A stretch of 64,000 nucleotides of DNA from Armatimonadota bacterium. GTDB lineage: Bacteria > Armatimonadota > Fimbriimonadia > Fimbriimonadales > Fimbriimonadaceae. The position numbers and the translations under genes were made by a program. The stretch covers positions 62,001-126,000 of the forward strand of contig JAFDWS010000008.1 of NCBI GenBank assembly GCA_018268375.1. Reading direction: 5' to 3'. Shown one piece after another: positions 33,077 to 41,327 of the stretch (position 1 is the stretch's first letter; every line of letters begins with the position of its first letter). The notes beneath the pieces are model-generated. The model had not been told where the DNA came from. It saw only the letters and a list, made by a program, of their open reading frames with translations, and did no database searches.

Positions 33077-34246
33077 GTGCCGTTCTTGGTCTACCTTCCG
33101 CCGCAAGAGAAGCTTCACATCCAACCCACGGTCGAGTTCCGCGAGCGCATCGAGCGTCGCAACAATCGCGACTTTTCCGACGCCCCGAACGACGACAGGA
33201 CCGACTTCCTCACTCGCGTGAGGGTCGGAGCGATCGCGACCCTGGACAAACAATGGAAGTTCTCCCTCCAGTATCAGTACGCACGCGACTGGATCCATAA
33301 AGCGAGCGGCCATTCCGTCGACGAAGCCAGCGACCTCTCACTTGGCTATGCGCAGCACATCGGTGCAGAAGGAACCGCTACGCTTGGCCGGCAAAAAATC
33401 GTTCTTGGCTCCGAGCGTCTGATCGGCCCACTGGAATGGACAAATCTCTCCCGGCCCGTGGACGGCTTCAGGTTCCAAAGCAAGGACTGGGACGCGTTCG
33501 TGTTCAAGTTCGGGGTCGGCGAGACCCGTCCCCTCGATGCCCGCGTCGCCGGCGTCGCCCGCACGTGGAAGGAGGGCCTTTCCAGCTTTATTTACAAGCA
33601 CGACCAAGTGAACGGCCGCTCGATCGACCTCGGCACCGTCAGCCATTGGACGAAGCGAAAGTACGGTCAATGGACGTTCGACTTAGAGGCTGCCATCCAA
33701 TTCGGCGAGAACAAGGGCCGCCACCAGCGCGCCTGGGCCTGGCACTCGTCCGCCTCCCATCCACTCAGCGCCAAAACGAGCGGCTTTCTCGAGTTCAACG
33801 CCGCCAGCGGTGGCAGCAACAGCGACAACGTTTTCACCTTCGACAACCTCTATCCCACCAACCATAAGTTCTACGGCAGCATGGACATGCAAGCTTGGAA
33901 GAACATGAACGAGATTTCCGCAGGGGTGATCCATCAACTGACCGCCAAGAGCACCCTCTCGTTCAAGGTCTACTCCTATTCGCTGAGAGACGCCTCCGAC
34001 GCTTGGTACGGAGCTGCTGGCAGCGCGAACAAGGGCAAGAACGGCGATTTCATCGACCCGACCGGTGCGAGCGGTAAGAACGTGGGAACGGAGTTCGACT
34101 TGGAGGGCACATACGCCCCGCGCAAAGACGTCCAGTTTTCAGGCGGGCTCGGGCTGTTCAAACCCGGTTCGTTCGTGAAATCTCGGAACGGCGGCACTGC
34201 CGACGACCAACTCTGGTTCTACGTGCAGGTGTCGATCAGGTTTTGA
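33077..34246 (+). CDS. Outer-membrane beta-barrel (alginate-export/porin-like)
   Basis: The protein has 389 residues from the GTG at 33077, preferred because GAGGAG lies 6 nt before it; a longer start at 33038 is possible. The sequence is a series of amphipathic strands ending in QVSIRF. A terminal Phe is the usual assembly signal of outer-membrane barrels. The layout (EFRERIERRNNRDF, TFLTRVRVGAIATLDKQW, ATLGRQKIVLGSERLIGP) matches the alginate-export porin family. No signal peptide is visible at either start, which is odd for such a protein. Its Crp/Fnr-type site suggests a nitrate/nitrite entry route under anaerobic growth. Confidence 0.8.
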   Translation: MPFLVYLPPQEKLHIQPTVEFRERIERRNNRDFSDAPNDDRTDFLTRVRVGAIATLDKQWKFSLQYQYARDWIHKASGHSVDEASDLSLGYAQHIGAEGTATLGRQKIVLGSERLIGPLEWTNLSRPVDGFRFQSKDWDAFVFKFGVGETRPLDARVAGVARTWKEGLSSFIYKHDQVNGRSIDLGTVSHWTKRKYGQWTFDLEAAIQFGENKGRHQRAWAWHSSASHPLSAKTSGFLEFNAASGGSNSDNVFTFDNLYPTNHKFYGSMDMQAWKNMNEISAGVIHQLTAKSTLSFKVYSYSLRDASDAWYGAAGSANKGKNGDFIDPTGASGKNVGTEFDLEGTYAPRKDVQFSGGLGLFKPGSFVKSRNGGTADDQLWFYVQVSIRF

Positions 34247-34334
34247 AGAAGGCGGGCCAGGCTCACTCGCCCCGAAACTGTGTTACCCTAGACCACCCAC
34301 CGGAGCGTTCTCATCCTCCGGTAGGGAGGGTTCG

Positions 34335-36071
34335 ATGGGAAATTTCAATTCGAAGAGGGCGGTGGTCGCGCTGGGCGGCGCAGTCACTCTAGTTTCGACA
34401 ATCACACTGTTGACCAATAACAGCTTTGCCCAGGTTCAAAACTCACCAGCCTACGTGAGGCTCCAGAGCACGACTCCAGGGGTGCAGCAGAACGGCAACT
34501 CGAACATCAACGGTACGTCCATTGCAGGCGCATTCAACGCGGTCACCGGGGTCGCAAACGCCTTTGCGGTGCGAGCGGAGAACACGTCCTCCGCAACGAG
34601 CGCGACAGCGCTCTACGCCAGCGCCTCGGCTTCAAGCGGACAAACCACAGGTGCCCAACTCGCCGCTCCGAGTCCCGATGGCATCGGCGTCTTGGGCACG
34701 GGAGGGAACAAGGGCGGCTCCTTCATTGGACAGGCCGCGACGAGCTACGGCGTTTACGGCGAGGGGGCCAACATCGGCGGTTGGTTCGTGGGCCGTAACT
34801 CGAACGGCACAGGCGTATACGGCAATGCGGCAGGTCAAGGTGTCCTCGGACAAAGCACGAACGGAAAGGGAGTTTATGGCTTAAGCTCGTCCAGCCAAGG
34901 CCTCTATGGAGAGACGACGACCGGTTCGTCCGCCATTTGGGGGAGGACGAACTCAGCCAGTTCCTTCGCTGGAAACGCAGCCATCTACGGCTCGGCGACC
35001 TCCTGTACGGGTGTCTTCGGCCAAAGCACCAATGGGCGCGGGCTCTATGGCAAGAGCACCAACGATATCGCTGTCTGGGGCGAGACCAGCTCGTCGAACT
35101 ACGCCATCGTCGGCATGAACTTCGGTGGAGGAGGCGGCATCACCGGCCAATGCTCCACTGGCCGTGGCCTCTATGGGAAGAGCGTCAGCGACATTGGCGT
35201 GTGGGGCGAAACCGAGGCCAACAACTATGCGGTTGTCGGGGTCAACCTGGGGACCGGCTCCGGTGGCGGCGTCTACGGCCAAAGTTCAAACAACCCGAAC
35301 TCGAGCGGTCTTGCCATTTATGGCCTGAACCCGAACGCGGTCGGGAACTGTATTGCCGGGGAGTGCCGTGGCAACGGCACTGGCGTCACCGGAAGGACCC
35401 TGACTGGCGTCGGCGTGGCCGGCTTCTCCAACCCCGGCGGTGGCCAGTACTTTCCAGGATCGGCGGTCAACGGGCATTCGACGAACGCCTTCGGCGTGGC
35501 GGGGATCTGTGACGCCAACGGCAGCGCTGGCGTGATCGGAGTGGGCAACAACGGGGCTTGGGGCATGTATTGCCAGGGCTCGTTTGGAGCTACGGGAACA
35601 AAAGCCTTCGAGATCGACCATCCGCTTGATCCCGAGAACAAGCTGCTCGACCACTATTGCGCGGAAGGGCCCGAACCGCTGCTCGTCTATCGGGGCAACG
35701 TTGTCCTGAATTCCCGCGGCGAAGCGACCGTCGCCTTGCCCGACTACTTCGACGCCATTAACCGTGACGTCACTTACCAACTCACCGCCATCGGTGCCGC
35801 TGCCCCGGACCTCCACGTGAGCCAACGAGTCCAGAACAACCGGTTCGGGATCGCTGGCGGCAAAGCTGGCCTTGAGGTCTCCTGGACGGTCACGGGCGTT
35901 CGGAACGACAAATACGTCCAGACCTACGGTGCACCCGTCGAGAAGGCCAAGCCAGCCAACATGCGCGGCAGATATCTGAGGCCGGAGCTCTACGGTGCGT
36001 CGAAGGAAATGGCGATGTACCGGACTGTTCCCGCCTCTTCGCTGGCCCAGAACACCCCGACCGGCAAGTGA
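34335..36071 (+). CDS. Secreted Gly-rich repeat protein with conserved C-terminal domain
   Basis: The protein has 578 residues. A signal peptide (VVALGGAVTLVSTITLLTNNSFAQ) is followed by some 350 residues of irregular repeats of the type GVYGxSxxGxGLYG, which is a beta-roll/tail-spike-like pattern. It ends with a domain near residues 430-535 (KAFEIDHPLDPENKLLDHYC, RGEATVALPDYFDAINRD, SWTVTGVRND). I have seen the same ending attached to many different repeat regions in Armatimonadota and Planctomycetes-type secreted proteins. The 5' leader has a short ACCGGAG/CTCCGGT hairpin (34300-34323) that partly covers the GGGAGG ribosome site. The function is unknown, perhaps a surface or fibre protein. 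Confidence 0.75.
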   Translation: MGNFNSKRAVVALGGAVTLVSTITLLTNNSFAQVQNSPAYVRLQSTTPGVQQNGNSNINGTSIAGAFNAVTGVANAFAVRAENTSSATSATALYASASASSGQTTGAQLAAPSPDGIGVLGTGGNKGGSFIGQAATSYGVYGEGANIGGWFVGRNSNGTGVYGNAAGQGVLGQSTNGKGVYGLSSSSQGLYGETTTGSSAIWGRTNSASSFAGNAAIYGSATSCTGVFGQSTNGRGLYGKSTNDIAVWGETSSSNYAIVGMNFGGGGGITGQCSTGRGLYGKSVSDIGVWGETEANNYAVVGVNLGTGSGGGVYGQSSNNPNSSGLAIYGLNPNAVGNCIAGECRGNGTGVTGRTLTGVGVAGFSNPGGGQYFPGSAVNGHSTNAFGVAGICDANGSAGVIGVGNNGAWGMYCQGSFGATGTKAFEIDHPLDPENKLLDHYCAEGPEPLLVYRGNVVLNSRGEATVALPDYFDAINRDVTYQLTAIGAAAPDLHVSQRVQNNRFGIAGGKAGLEVSWTVTGVRNDKYVQTYGAPVEKAKPANMRGRYLRPELYGASKEMAMYRTVPASSLAQNTPTGK

Positions 36072-36085
36072 CTTGAGCCGGCGCC

Positions 36086-36110
36086 TGCCCTGGCCCTCAT
36101 GGCCAGGGCA
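36086..36110 (+). terminator. Hairpin between the repeat protein and the Tat protein gene
   Basis: TGCCCTGGCC (36086-36095) pairs with GGCCAGGGCA (36101-36110) without a T-run. The next ATG is 26 bp later. Confidence 0.45.
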
Positions 36111-36135
36111 CGGCTCGCCGCGTCAGAATGACACG

Positions 36136-37782
36136 ATGGTGTCGAGGCGCGACGTTCTCAAGGCGGCAGGGCAGGCGTCCCTTGCGTTCGGAATGGCGCC
36201 CATCGCTCATGCGATGACGGATCCAGGCTCTCGTCGGACCGTTCGGTGCATCAACTTCGTCAACTTTATCCGCGGGGTCGAGCCGCGGTTCGCTACCGAC
36301 CTCCTGCTTCCCATCTCGAGCCAAATGCAGCTCCTGAAGGGAGCGAGCCTGCCCGTGACCTGGCTCCTTCAATACGACGCACTCGTGTCCGGTCCGTTCG
36401 TTCCCTTTCTCAAGGACAATGTGGGAGACGGGCACGAGGTCGGCTTCTGGTTTGAGATGAACGAGATGCACTGCCGCGCGGCTGGCTTGGAATGGCGCGG
36501 CAGACCAGGTTACGAGTGGGACCACCTGCCGTTCGTCGCCTTCACGATCGGCTATTCGCCTGAGGAGCGCGTCCGCCTCGCCGATGCCGCCATGGCAAAG
36601 TTCAAGGACGTCTGGGGCCGCTTCCCATCGTCGGTCGCCAGTTGGAACCTGGACGCCATCACGATCGAGCACCTTGCGAAGTACTACCACGTCGATGCTT
36701 TTGCTGTCTGCCGTGACCAGATCGCCACCGACGGCTTCACCATCTGGGGCGCTCCAATCGCAGGCTACTACCCGAGCCGCGTCAACGCCTGGAGCCCGGC
36801 GCTGAACCGCAAAAACCAGATTGGGGCGCCGGTCTTCCGAATGCTCGGCCAAGACCCGGTGTATTACTACGACGGCAGCTTCCAGTTTCCCAATGGTGAG
36901 CGGCACGGGAGCCCGATCACGATGGAACCAGTCTGGCCCTCGGGGCGGTCGCCGAAGTTCATCGAGGAGTTCCTTCGGATGATCGAGTCTGGGCCGAGCC
37001 TTGGGGTGGCCTACGCACAGCTCGGACAGGAGAACTCGTTTCCGTGGAACGAGCAAGCTGAAGGCTATCCCTTGCAGGTCGAGGCCGTCAAACGACTCCG
37101 TGAGAAGGGCGCCGTCCACGTCGAGACGCTCGGTGAATCCGGCCGGAGGTTCAAGAAGGCGTTCCGGCAGACTCCTTCTCAAGCTCAAGTCATGCTGGAC
37201 GACCCTTACGGCAACACCCAAGCGCCAGAAGCGAGCGTCTGGTACCAGAGCCGCTTTTATCGCGCGAACTTGCACTTCCGAGATAGGGTTCCCACATTCC
37301 GCGACATCACGGTCTACCGGGACGACGTCCCCCAGCCCTTCCTGCGCCAAGCGACACGCGACCACGACGTTGAACAGCGGATGCCGGCCGTGTTGGACGG
37401 GGCGCACTGGAAGAAGGATGGCTTCGCCGGCGGAAGGTTGCTGGTGGACGGCCGCGAAATTCGGCTGGTCGAGCGGCCCAAGGTCGTCGAGGCGGAAGAG
37501 AGCCTTCTGGTGTCGTTGACCGCGGAATCAGGCGTCGTCCTGGAGGTGCGGTTCGAGGAGGAAAGGATCGTGCTTCGTTGTCCGCGCGGCCTCGCGGTCG
37601 AGTTCACGTGGGATCCCGCCAAGTCGGCGCTGAAAAGGGTCGAAGCGCAGGCCGCGCACTACGAGGCGGGAGGCGCGGCATATCAGTTGCGGCTCGTTGG
37701 CGGAACTCTTGCGGCGACGGCGACCGGGTTCGTCGCCAAGAAGTCAGGGAAGGAAATGGTGCTTCTCTTGGCGCAGGGGTAG
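36136..37782 (+). CDS. Tat-exported protein, possibly polysaccharide deacetylase-like
   Basis: The protein has 548 residues from the ATG at 36136. The twin-arginine signal is SRRDVLKAAGQASLAFGM, so it is exported folded, perhaps with a metal. Residues about 40-270 resemble NodB/DUF2334-type deacetylase barrels, with YSPEERVRLADAAMAKFKDVWG, then PSSVASWNLDAITIEHLAKYY. The HEVGFWFEMNEMHC segment holds His/Glu/Asp residues that could bind a metal. Residues 380-548 form a beta-rich C-terminal domain. I cannot match the canonical deacetylase motifs completely, so the fold is suggested, not shown. It has no operon partner. Confidence 0.6.
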   Translation: MVSRRDVLKAAGQASLAFGMAPIAHAMTDPGSRRTVRCINFVNFIRGVEPRFATDLLLPISSQMQLLKGASLPVTWLLQYDALVSGPFVPFLKDNVGDGHEVGFWFEMNEMHCRAAGLEWRGRPGYEWDHLPFVAFTIGYSPEERVRLADAAMAKFKDVWGRFPSSVASWNLDAITIEHLAKYYHVDAFAVCRDQIATDGFTIWGAPIAGYYPSRVNAWSPALNRKNQIGAPVFRMLGQDPVYYYDGSFQFPNGERHGSPITMEPVWPSGRSPKFIEEFLRMIESGPSLGVAYAQLGQENSFPWNEQAEGYPLQVEAVKRLREKGAVHVETLGESGRRFKKAFRQTPSQAQVMLDDPYGNTQAPEASVWYQSRFYRANLHFRDRVPTFRDITVYRDDVPQPFLRQATRDHDVEQRMPAVLDGAHWKKDGFAGGRLLVDGREIRLVERPKVVEAEESLLVSLTAESGVVLEVRFEEERIVLRCPRGLAVEFTWDPAKSALKRVEAQAAHYEAGGAAYQLRLVGGTLAATATGFVAKKSGKEMVLLLAQG

Positions 37783-37906
37783 GGGCGCCCTTCAGCCTCG
37801 CGCTCTTTCATCACGGGCATACGTGACACGCTCCGCCTCGGCCGACGGGAAAGTGAAGGTCACGTCTGCCCATGCCACGGCCACTCCTCCCTGAGCCATT
37901 TCCTTA
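37783..37906. other. Intergenic stretch with one 35-codon reverse ORF of doubtful status
   Basis: On the minus strand an ATG at 37899 opens a 35-residue frame ending at 37792, preceded by GTAAGGAA. It reads as a normal protein-like string (VAVAWADVTFTFPSAEAERV), perhaps the remnant of a larger gene. Nothing else is seen here. Confidence 0.25.
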
Positions 37907-38260
37907 CTATGCTTTCTCAGACCCGCCTTGCCCTTCATCCGATGCGCCGCTCAAGAGATCGCCTGGAAGTTGAAGGGATGTGATTCCAATTGCTGTTAAC
38001 ACGATGCCCCCCAACAGCCAGATTGACGTGACCGCGTATAGTCTGATCGCCTGTTCAAGGTCGATCATTTTAACGTATGAAGCAACAATCCCGAAGAAAA
38101 ACCAAGCTCCGACAGCTCCCTGAGATCGCTGCAGTCTTCGTTGAAATTGCGCAGAATCTACGACCACTCTCTCAAGAGCTGCCCCGGCACGCAAGAGGAG
38201 AAGCTCAGCCAAGACAAGTCCGAAGCCTAATACTGTAGCGGCAACCAAGGGGCTCACCAT
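37907..38260 (-). CDS. Small membrane protein of unknown function
   Basis: The protein has 117 residues with three hydrophobic stretches: LVAATVLGFGLVLAELLLLR, AVGAWFFFGIVASYVKM and YAVTSIWLLGGIVLTAIGI. A Gly/Ser-rich charged tail follows. The start (ATG, or GTG three bases on) lies right against TAACAT (38266-38261), so a promoter there would not leave room for a leader. Another upstream start is possible. The coding text is less GC-rich than most neighbours. I see no homology cue and no partner gene. Confidence 0.55.
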   Translation of the reverse strand: MVSPLVAATVLGFGLVLAELLLLRAGAALERVVVDSAQFQRRLQRSQGAVGAWFFFGIVASYVKMIDLEQAIRLYAVTSIWLLGGIVLTAIGITSLQLPGDLLSGASDEGQGGSEKA

Positions 38261-38639
38261 ATGTTACTGGTTCCTCATGTATTCATCGAATTCTGCGCTA
38301 AGCAAGAAGCCCGCGAGAGCGAGTGCGTATGCGACGGGTGGCCGGGGTGAAGCGATGGGTCGTGCGCCTTCACCCCGGTTCGAAGAACACCCATCGGCGC
38401 GGCGGCCATCTCTGTATCCTATCCTCGATTGATGGGGCTTTGCCCAAGCGTGACGAAGTGCCGAGTCTGAGACCTGCAGAGGGCGGCGTCACCCTTGCCA
38501 CCCGCCCGCGTGAGCCCTGCGCGAGTTAAATTCGATGGTGCGTCGCCTGTTAGATTGACCAAGCATCCGCTGAACTGTCAATCGGAAGCCCGATCTGGCC
38601 AGAGCCGACCGGCAGTTGCAGAATTTGAACCTAAATAGG
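38261..38639. other. Gene-free stretch of about 380 bp
   Basis: A 68-codon plus-strand ORF (38323-38529) has no credible start signal or family features. The stretch contains a folded element at 38342-38396 (listed separately). The rest shows no repeat, operator or gene that I can support. Confidence 0.5.
38342..38396. ncRNA. Candidate pseudoknotted RNA element
   Basis: CCGGGGTGAAG (38342-38352) and CTTCACCCCGG (38368-38378) are perfect 11-bp inverted repeats. The loop begins CGATGGGT (38353-38360), which is exactly complementary to ACCCATCG (38389-38396) past the hairpin. This gives either an H-type pseudoknot or two competing hairpins. On the minus strand it lies 82 nt before the small membrane protein gene start. 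The strand is not determined. Confidence 0.4.
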
Positions 38640-38715
<76 letters not shown>

Positions 38716-38789
38716 AGACGAGGCAGACAATGTACCTGGAACGTTCCCAGGGCGACAAGGCCACGCCCCGGACCAGCCAAGAACACGAA

Positions 38790-38812
38790 AGCCCAGCCGC
38801 AAGGGCTGGGCT
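38790..38812 (-). terminator. Terminator of the Spy-like gene
   Basis: On the minus strand AGCCCAGCC-CTTGC-GGCTGGGCT is followed by TTCGTGTTCTT. It begins 28 nt after the stop at 38840. Confidence 0.75.
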
Positions 38813-38839
38813 CGTGGGTATGCAGGGAGGGGGAATGCG

Positions 38840-39292
38840 TCAGGGCTTGATCTTGTTCGCGCCGCCAGGATGGTTCTGCATCATCTTGGCTTTCTCTTCT
38901 TTCATCAGCTTCTGCAGCTTCTCGAACTGCGCCGGCGTCAAGATCTTCTTCAGCTCGGCCTGATAGGCGTCCTGGTTCTTCTTGAACTGGGCCTTCATCG
39001 CCTCTTTGTCGGCAGGCTGGCCGCCCTTGTTCTTCTCGCGCATGGCCTTGAACTCGGCCATCCGCTTGTCATTCAGGGCTTTCCACTGCTGCTTCTGCTT
39101 CTCGGTCAAGTTCAGCTGGGCCATGATCTTCTGCATGCCCTCGCCACCCTTCATCATCATGCGCTGGCCCTTCTGGCCACCGGCAGCGTGCTGCCCGGGC
39201 TGGCCGCCGCCGCGCGGGCCGGCAGCTTGAGCGAAGGCGAGGGTCGTGCCCAGGGCGACCGCTGCGATCATTGCGAAAACTTTGTTCTTCAT
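38840..39292 (-). CDS. Spy/CpxP-like periplasmic protein (LTxxQ family)
   Basis: The protein has 150 residues from the ATG at 39292, which has GAGAGAAC upstream and gives a signal peptide ending AFAQA. A Gly/Gln-rich spacer (residues about 22-48) is followed by two LTxxQ-like segments (LNLTEKQKQQWKAL and ILTPAQFEKLQKLM) and Lys/Met-rich helices. Spy-type proteins are small helical cradles that bind unfolded proteins, metals or stress signals in the envelope. Here the low-complexity spacer and high Met content are unusual. It stands alone. A second secreted protein with similar Gln-Asp helices occurs at 62712. Confidence 0.8.
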   Translation of the reverse strand: MKNKVFAMIAAVALGTTLAFAQAAGPRGGGQPGQHAAGGQKGQRMMMKGGEGMQKIMAQLNLTEKQKQQWKALNDKRMAEFKAMREKNKGGQPADKEAMKAQFKKNQDAYQAELKKILTPAQFEKLQKLMKEEKAKMMQNHPGGANKIKP

Positions 39293-39353
39293 GCTAGTTC
39301 TCTCGGTTGAGTTCCTCGAAGGGCCAAAACGAGCGTTTCGGCACAATGTTCAC

Positions 39354-40106
39354 TTACAGCGTGGGACCCGAAAAAGTGCCCAGGGCCTGTTCAGACCTTG
39401 CTAATGTGACCAAATCCTGGATCTCTTTGTCCTGGGCGGCCCGGAACTCCTGGGGCGTCCCCAGGAACAATAGGCGGCCCTTGTCAAGGAACGCGATACG
39501 GTCAGCGACCCTGAAAACGCTGGTGACGTCGTGGCTGACGACGATGCTGGTCGTCCGAGTCCGCTCCCTGGTCTCAACGATCAATTGGTCGATCGAGTAG
39601 GCGGTGACAGGGTCGAGTCCGCTCGTCGGCTCGTCATAGAGCAGCACTTTGGGTTCCATCGCGAGTGCGCGGGCCAGTCCCACGCGCTTGCGCATGCCGC
39701 CACTGAGCTCAGCGGGCATGAGCGCCTCGGAGCCCTCCAGCCCCACAGCTTCAAGCTGTTCGCCTACCAGTTGTCGCGCCGCCTTGCTCACGAGCCCCTT
39801 CTGACGCTTGACCCCAAACGCCACGTTGTCGGCCACGTTGAGATAGTCGAAGAGAGCCGCGTATTGGAAGACCATGCCCATCTTGGCGCGTGCCGTCTCG
39901 GGGTCTTGCCGGACGCTCACTCCGTCCACGATCACGTCGCCTTCCTCGATCGGCAAGAGGCCAGCGACGCATTTCAGCAGGGTGGTCTTTCCCCCGCCGC
40001 TGCTCCCCATGACCACGACGATCTCCCCCTCCGCGACCTCGAAATCGATGTCGAACAAGACTTGCCGCCGGCCGAAGCTGTGGCTCAGGTGGTCGATCTT
40101 GAGCAT
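39354..40106 (-). CDS. mlaF: ABC transporter ATPase of the Mla (phospholipid/organic solvent) type
   Basis: The protein has 250 residues from the ATG at 40106. Walker A is GSSGGGKTT, the signature LSGGMRKRVGLARALAMEP, Walker B LLYDEPTSGLDPVT and the His switch VVSHDV. The SGGMRKR variant and the start LKIDHLSHSFG are typical of MlaF/Ttg2A ATPases. These drive lipid exchange between the membranes with an MlaE permease and MlaD. Neither partner is beside it, so the rest of the system is elsewhere. TACACT (40123-40118) is 11 nt before the ATG. The longer open frame is not family-like. Confidence 0.9.
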   Translation of the reverse strand: MLKIDHLSHSFGRRQVLFDIDFEVAEGEIVVVMGSSGGGKTTLLKCVAGLLPIEEGDVIVDGVSVRQDPETARAKMGMVFQYAALFDYLNVADNVAFGVKRQKGLVSKAARQLVGEQLEAVGLEGSEALMPAELSGGMRKRVGLARALAMEPKVLLYDEPTSGLDPVTAYSIDQLIVETRERTRTTSIVVSHDVTSVFRVADRIAFLDKGRLLFLGTPQEFRAAQDKEIQDLVTLARSEQALGTFSGPTL

Positions 40107-40233
40107 CGGGTCTCGGGAGTGTACCGGCGGAGACGGTAGACGAGCCGCGCTCCCGTCGCCGAACGAAACAGAGGCCCCCGATGAGCGCCAAAATCCCACG
40201 CCCCCCTCTATGAGAATGGAATGGGAATGCAGA

Positions 40234-41280
40234 CTAGCCGCGAGCCTTGCGCACCTTCTCGATCGATTCCAAAGAGACCTCTTTTTCGAACGACCGGAAA
40301 CCCGCCAGCTCAAAGCCGTGCTTGTGCGCCCAGGCCTGGGTCTGGTCGACTTGCTCGACGCTGACGTCCTTGCCCAAGGTGAACGACTCGGCCCTCTCTT
40401 CAAGGGCGAGCATCATCGTCTCGCTCATGCAAGCGTAAGCGGTGCCAGGAGGAAAGCCGAAGTCGAGGCCGAAGTGGACGTCGCCCGGAACCTTCACGAC
40501 GCCGCCCTCGATCACGAGCACATCAGGCCTCTCCTTAGCCACCCGGACCGACACGTCTCTCGGCCTCGAGACGTCACAAACGACCGAGCCCGGTTTGAGG
40601 TGCTTGGGTTCGACGATCGCTCCGCCCGCCGAGGTCACCGTCACCACCGCATCGGCCGAGAGAATATCGTCCAGGTTGGTCGTCGGGAGCGAGCCAGGAA
40701 TCTCTTGGGCAATAGCGGCTGTGCGCTCTGGGTCGCGTCCAACAACAATGGTCTTTCCAAACGAGCGGCCCAGCACGCGGGCGCAGGTCTTACCGATGGA
40801 GCCCGTCGCTCCCACAACGGCGAGGGTCGATTCGCACGGCTCGATGCCGACCAGTCCGCTCGCCTTAAGGACGCCCTCGATGGCCGTCGCCACGGTGTAG
40901 CTGTTGCCGGTCGTGACCGCAATCGGAGAGCGCTCGGCGATGGTCACTCCGCCGTCGCCCACCACGGCTGTGAAAGCTCCCAGGCCGATGATCTCCGCGC
41001 CTTCCGCCTTCGCCATCTCGGCCGCCTTGACGATCGTCGCGTAGCTGTGCTCGACTGGCAGCTTGCCCGTCATCATCGCGGGTGTCAGCGGCACGCCAAT
41101 GAAGACACCCGATGTTTCGGCCCCGGTCAGGCTCTTGACCCCTGTGATCTCGCTCACGACCTGGGGGCTCATCCGCTTCATGATGGCCTCGAGGAGGGCG
41201 TCCGGCAAGAATCTCGCGACGGGGTACCGTTTCGCGGCTTGCTTGGGAGTGAGAGGGTGGACGACGAAGGCGAAGCGCAA
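40234..41280 (-). CDS. Acyl-ACP reductase-like protein (cyanobacterial AAR homologue)
   Basis: The protein has 348 residues against about 340 for cyanobacterial AAR. It shares the opening FxxxxHPLT, the middle block GLGAFTAVV followed by TTGNSYTVATAIEGV, the Rossmann motif VVGATGSIGK (156-164) and the late block CMSETMMLALE. C284 matches the Cys that carries the acyl thioester in AAR. The expected reaction is NADPH-dependent reduction of acyl-ACP to a fatty aldehyde in the cytosol. No aldehyde-deformylating oxygenase is seen, so the aldehyde may go to alcohols, wax or ether lipids. The start is TTG at 41280, 9 nt after TACAAT (41295-41290). The substrate is inferred. Confidence 0.78.
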   Translation of the reverse strand: MRFAFVVHPLTPKQAAKRYPVARFLPDALLEAIMKRMSPQVVSEITGVKSLTGAETSGVFIGVPLTPAMMTGKLPVEHSYATIVKAAEMAKAEGAEIIGLGAFTAVVGDGGVTIAERSPIAVTTGNSYTVATAIEGVLKASGLVGIEPCESTLAVVGATGSIGKTCARVLGRSFGKTIVVGRDPERTAAIAQEIPGSLPTTNLDDILSADAVVTVTSAGGAIVEPKHLKPGSVVCDVSRPRDVSVRVAKERPDVLVIEGGVVKVPGDVHFGLDFGFPPGTAYACMSETMMLALEERAESFTLGKDVSVEQVDQTQAWAHKHGFELAGFRSFEKEVSLESIEKVRKARG

Positions 41281-41327
41281 GTGAGCCGTATTGTACTGGC
41301 GGGCCTCTCGGGGCCTTAGGGAGGCCT

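Noticed and set aside
36097..37407. Minus-strand ORF of 436 codons
   Set aside because: It is a shadow of the Tat-exported protein gene. The composition is that of an antisense frame and there is no family match.
38323..38529. 68-codon plus-strand ORF in the gene-free stretch
   Set aside because: No ribosome site, no promoter-like hexamer close by, Arg-rich composition, and it runs across a strong hairpin.
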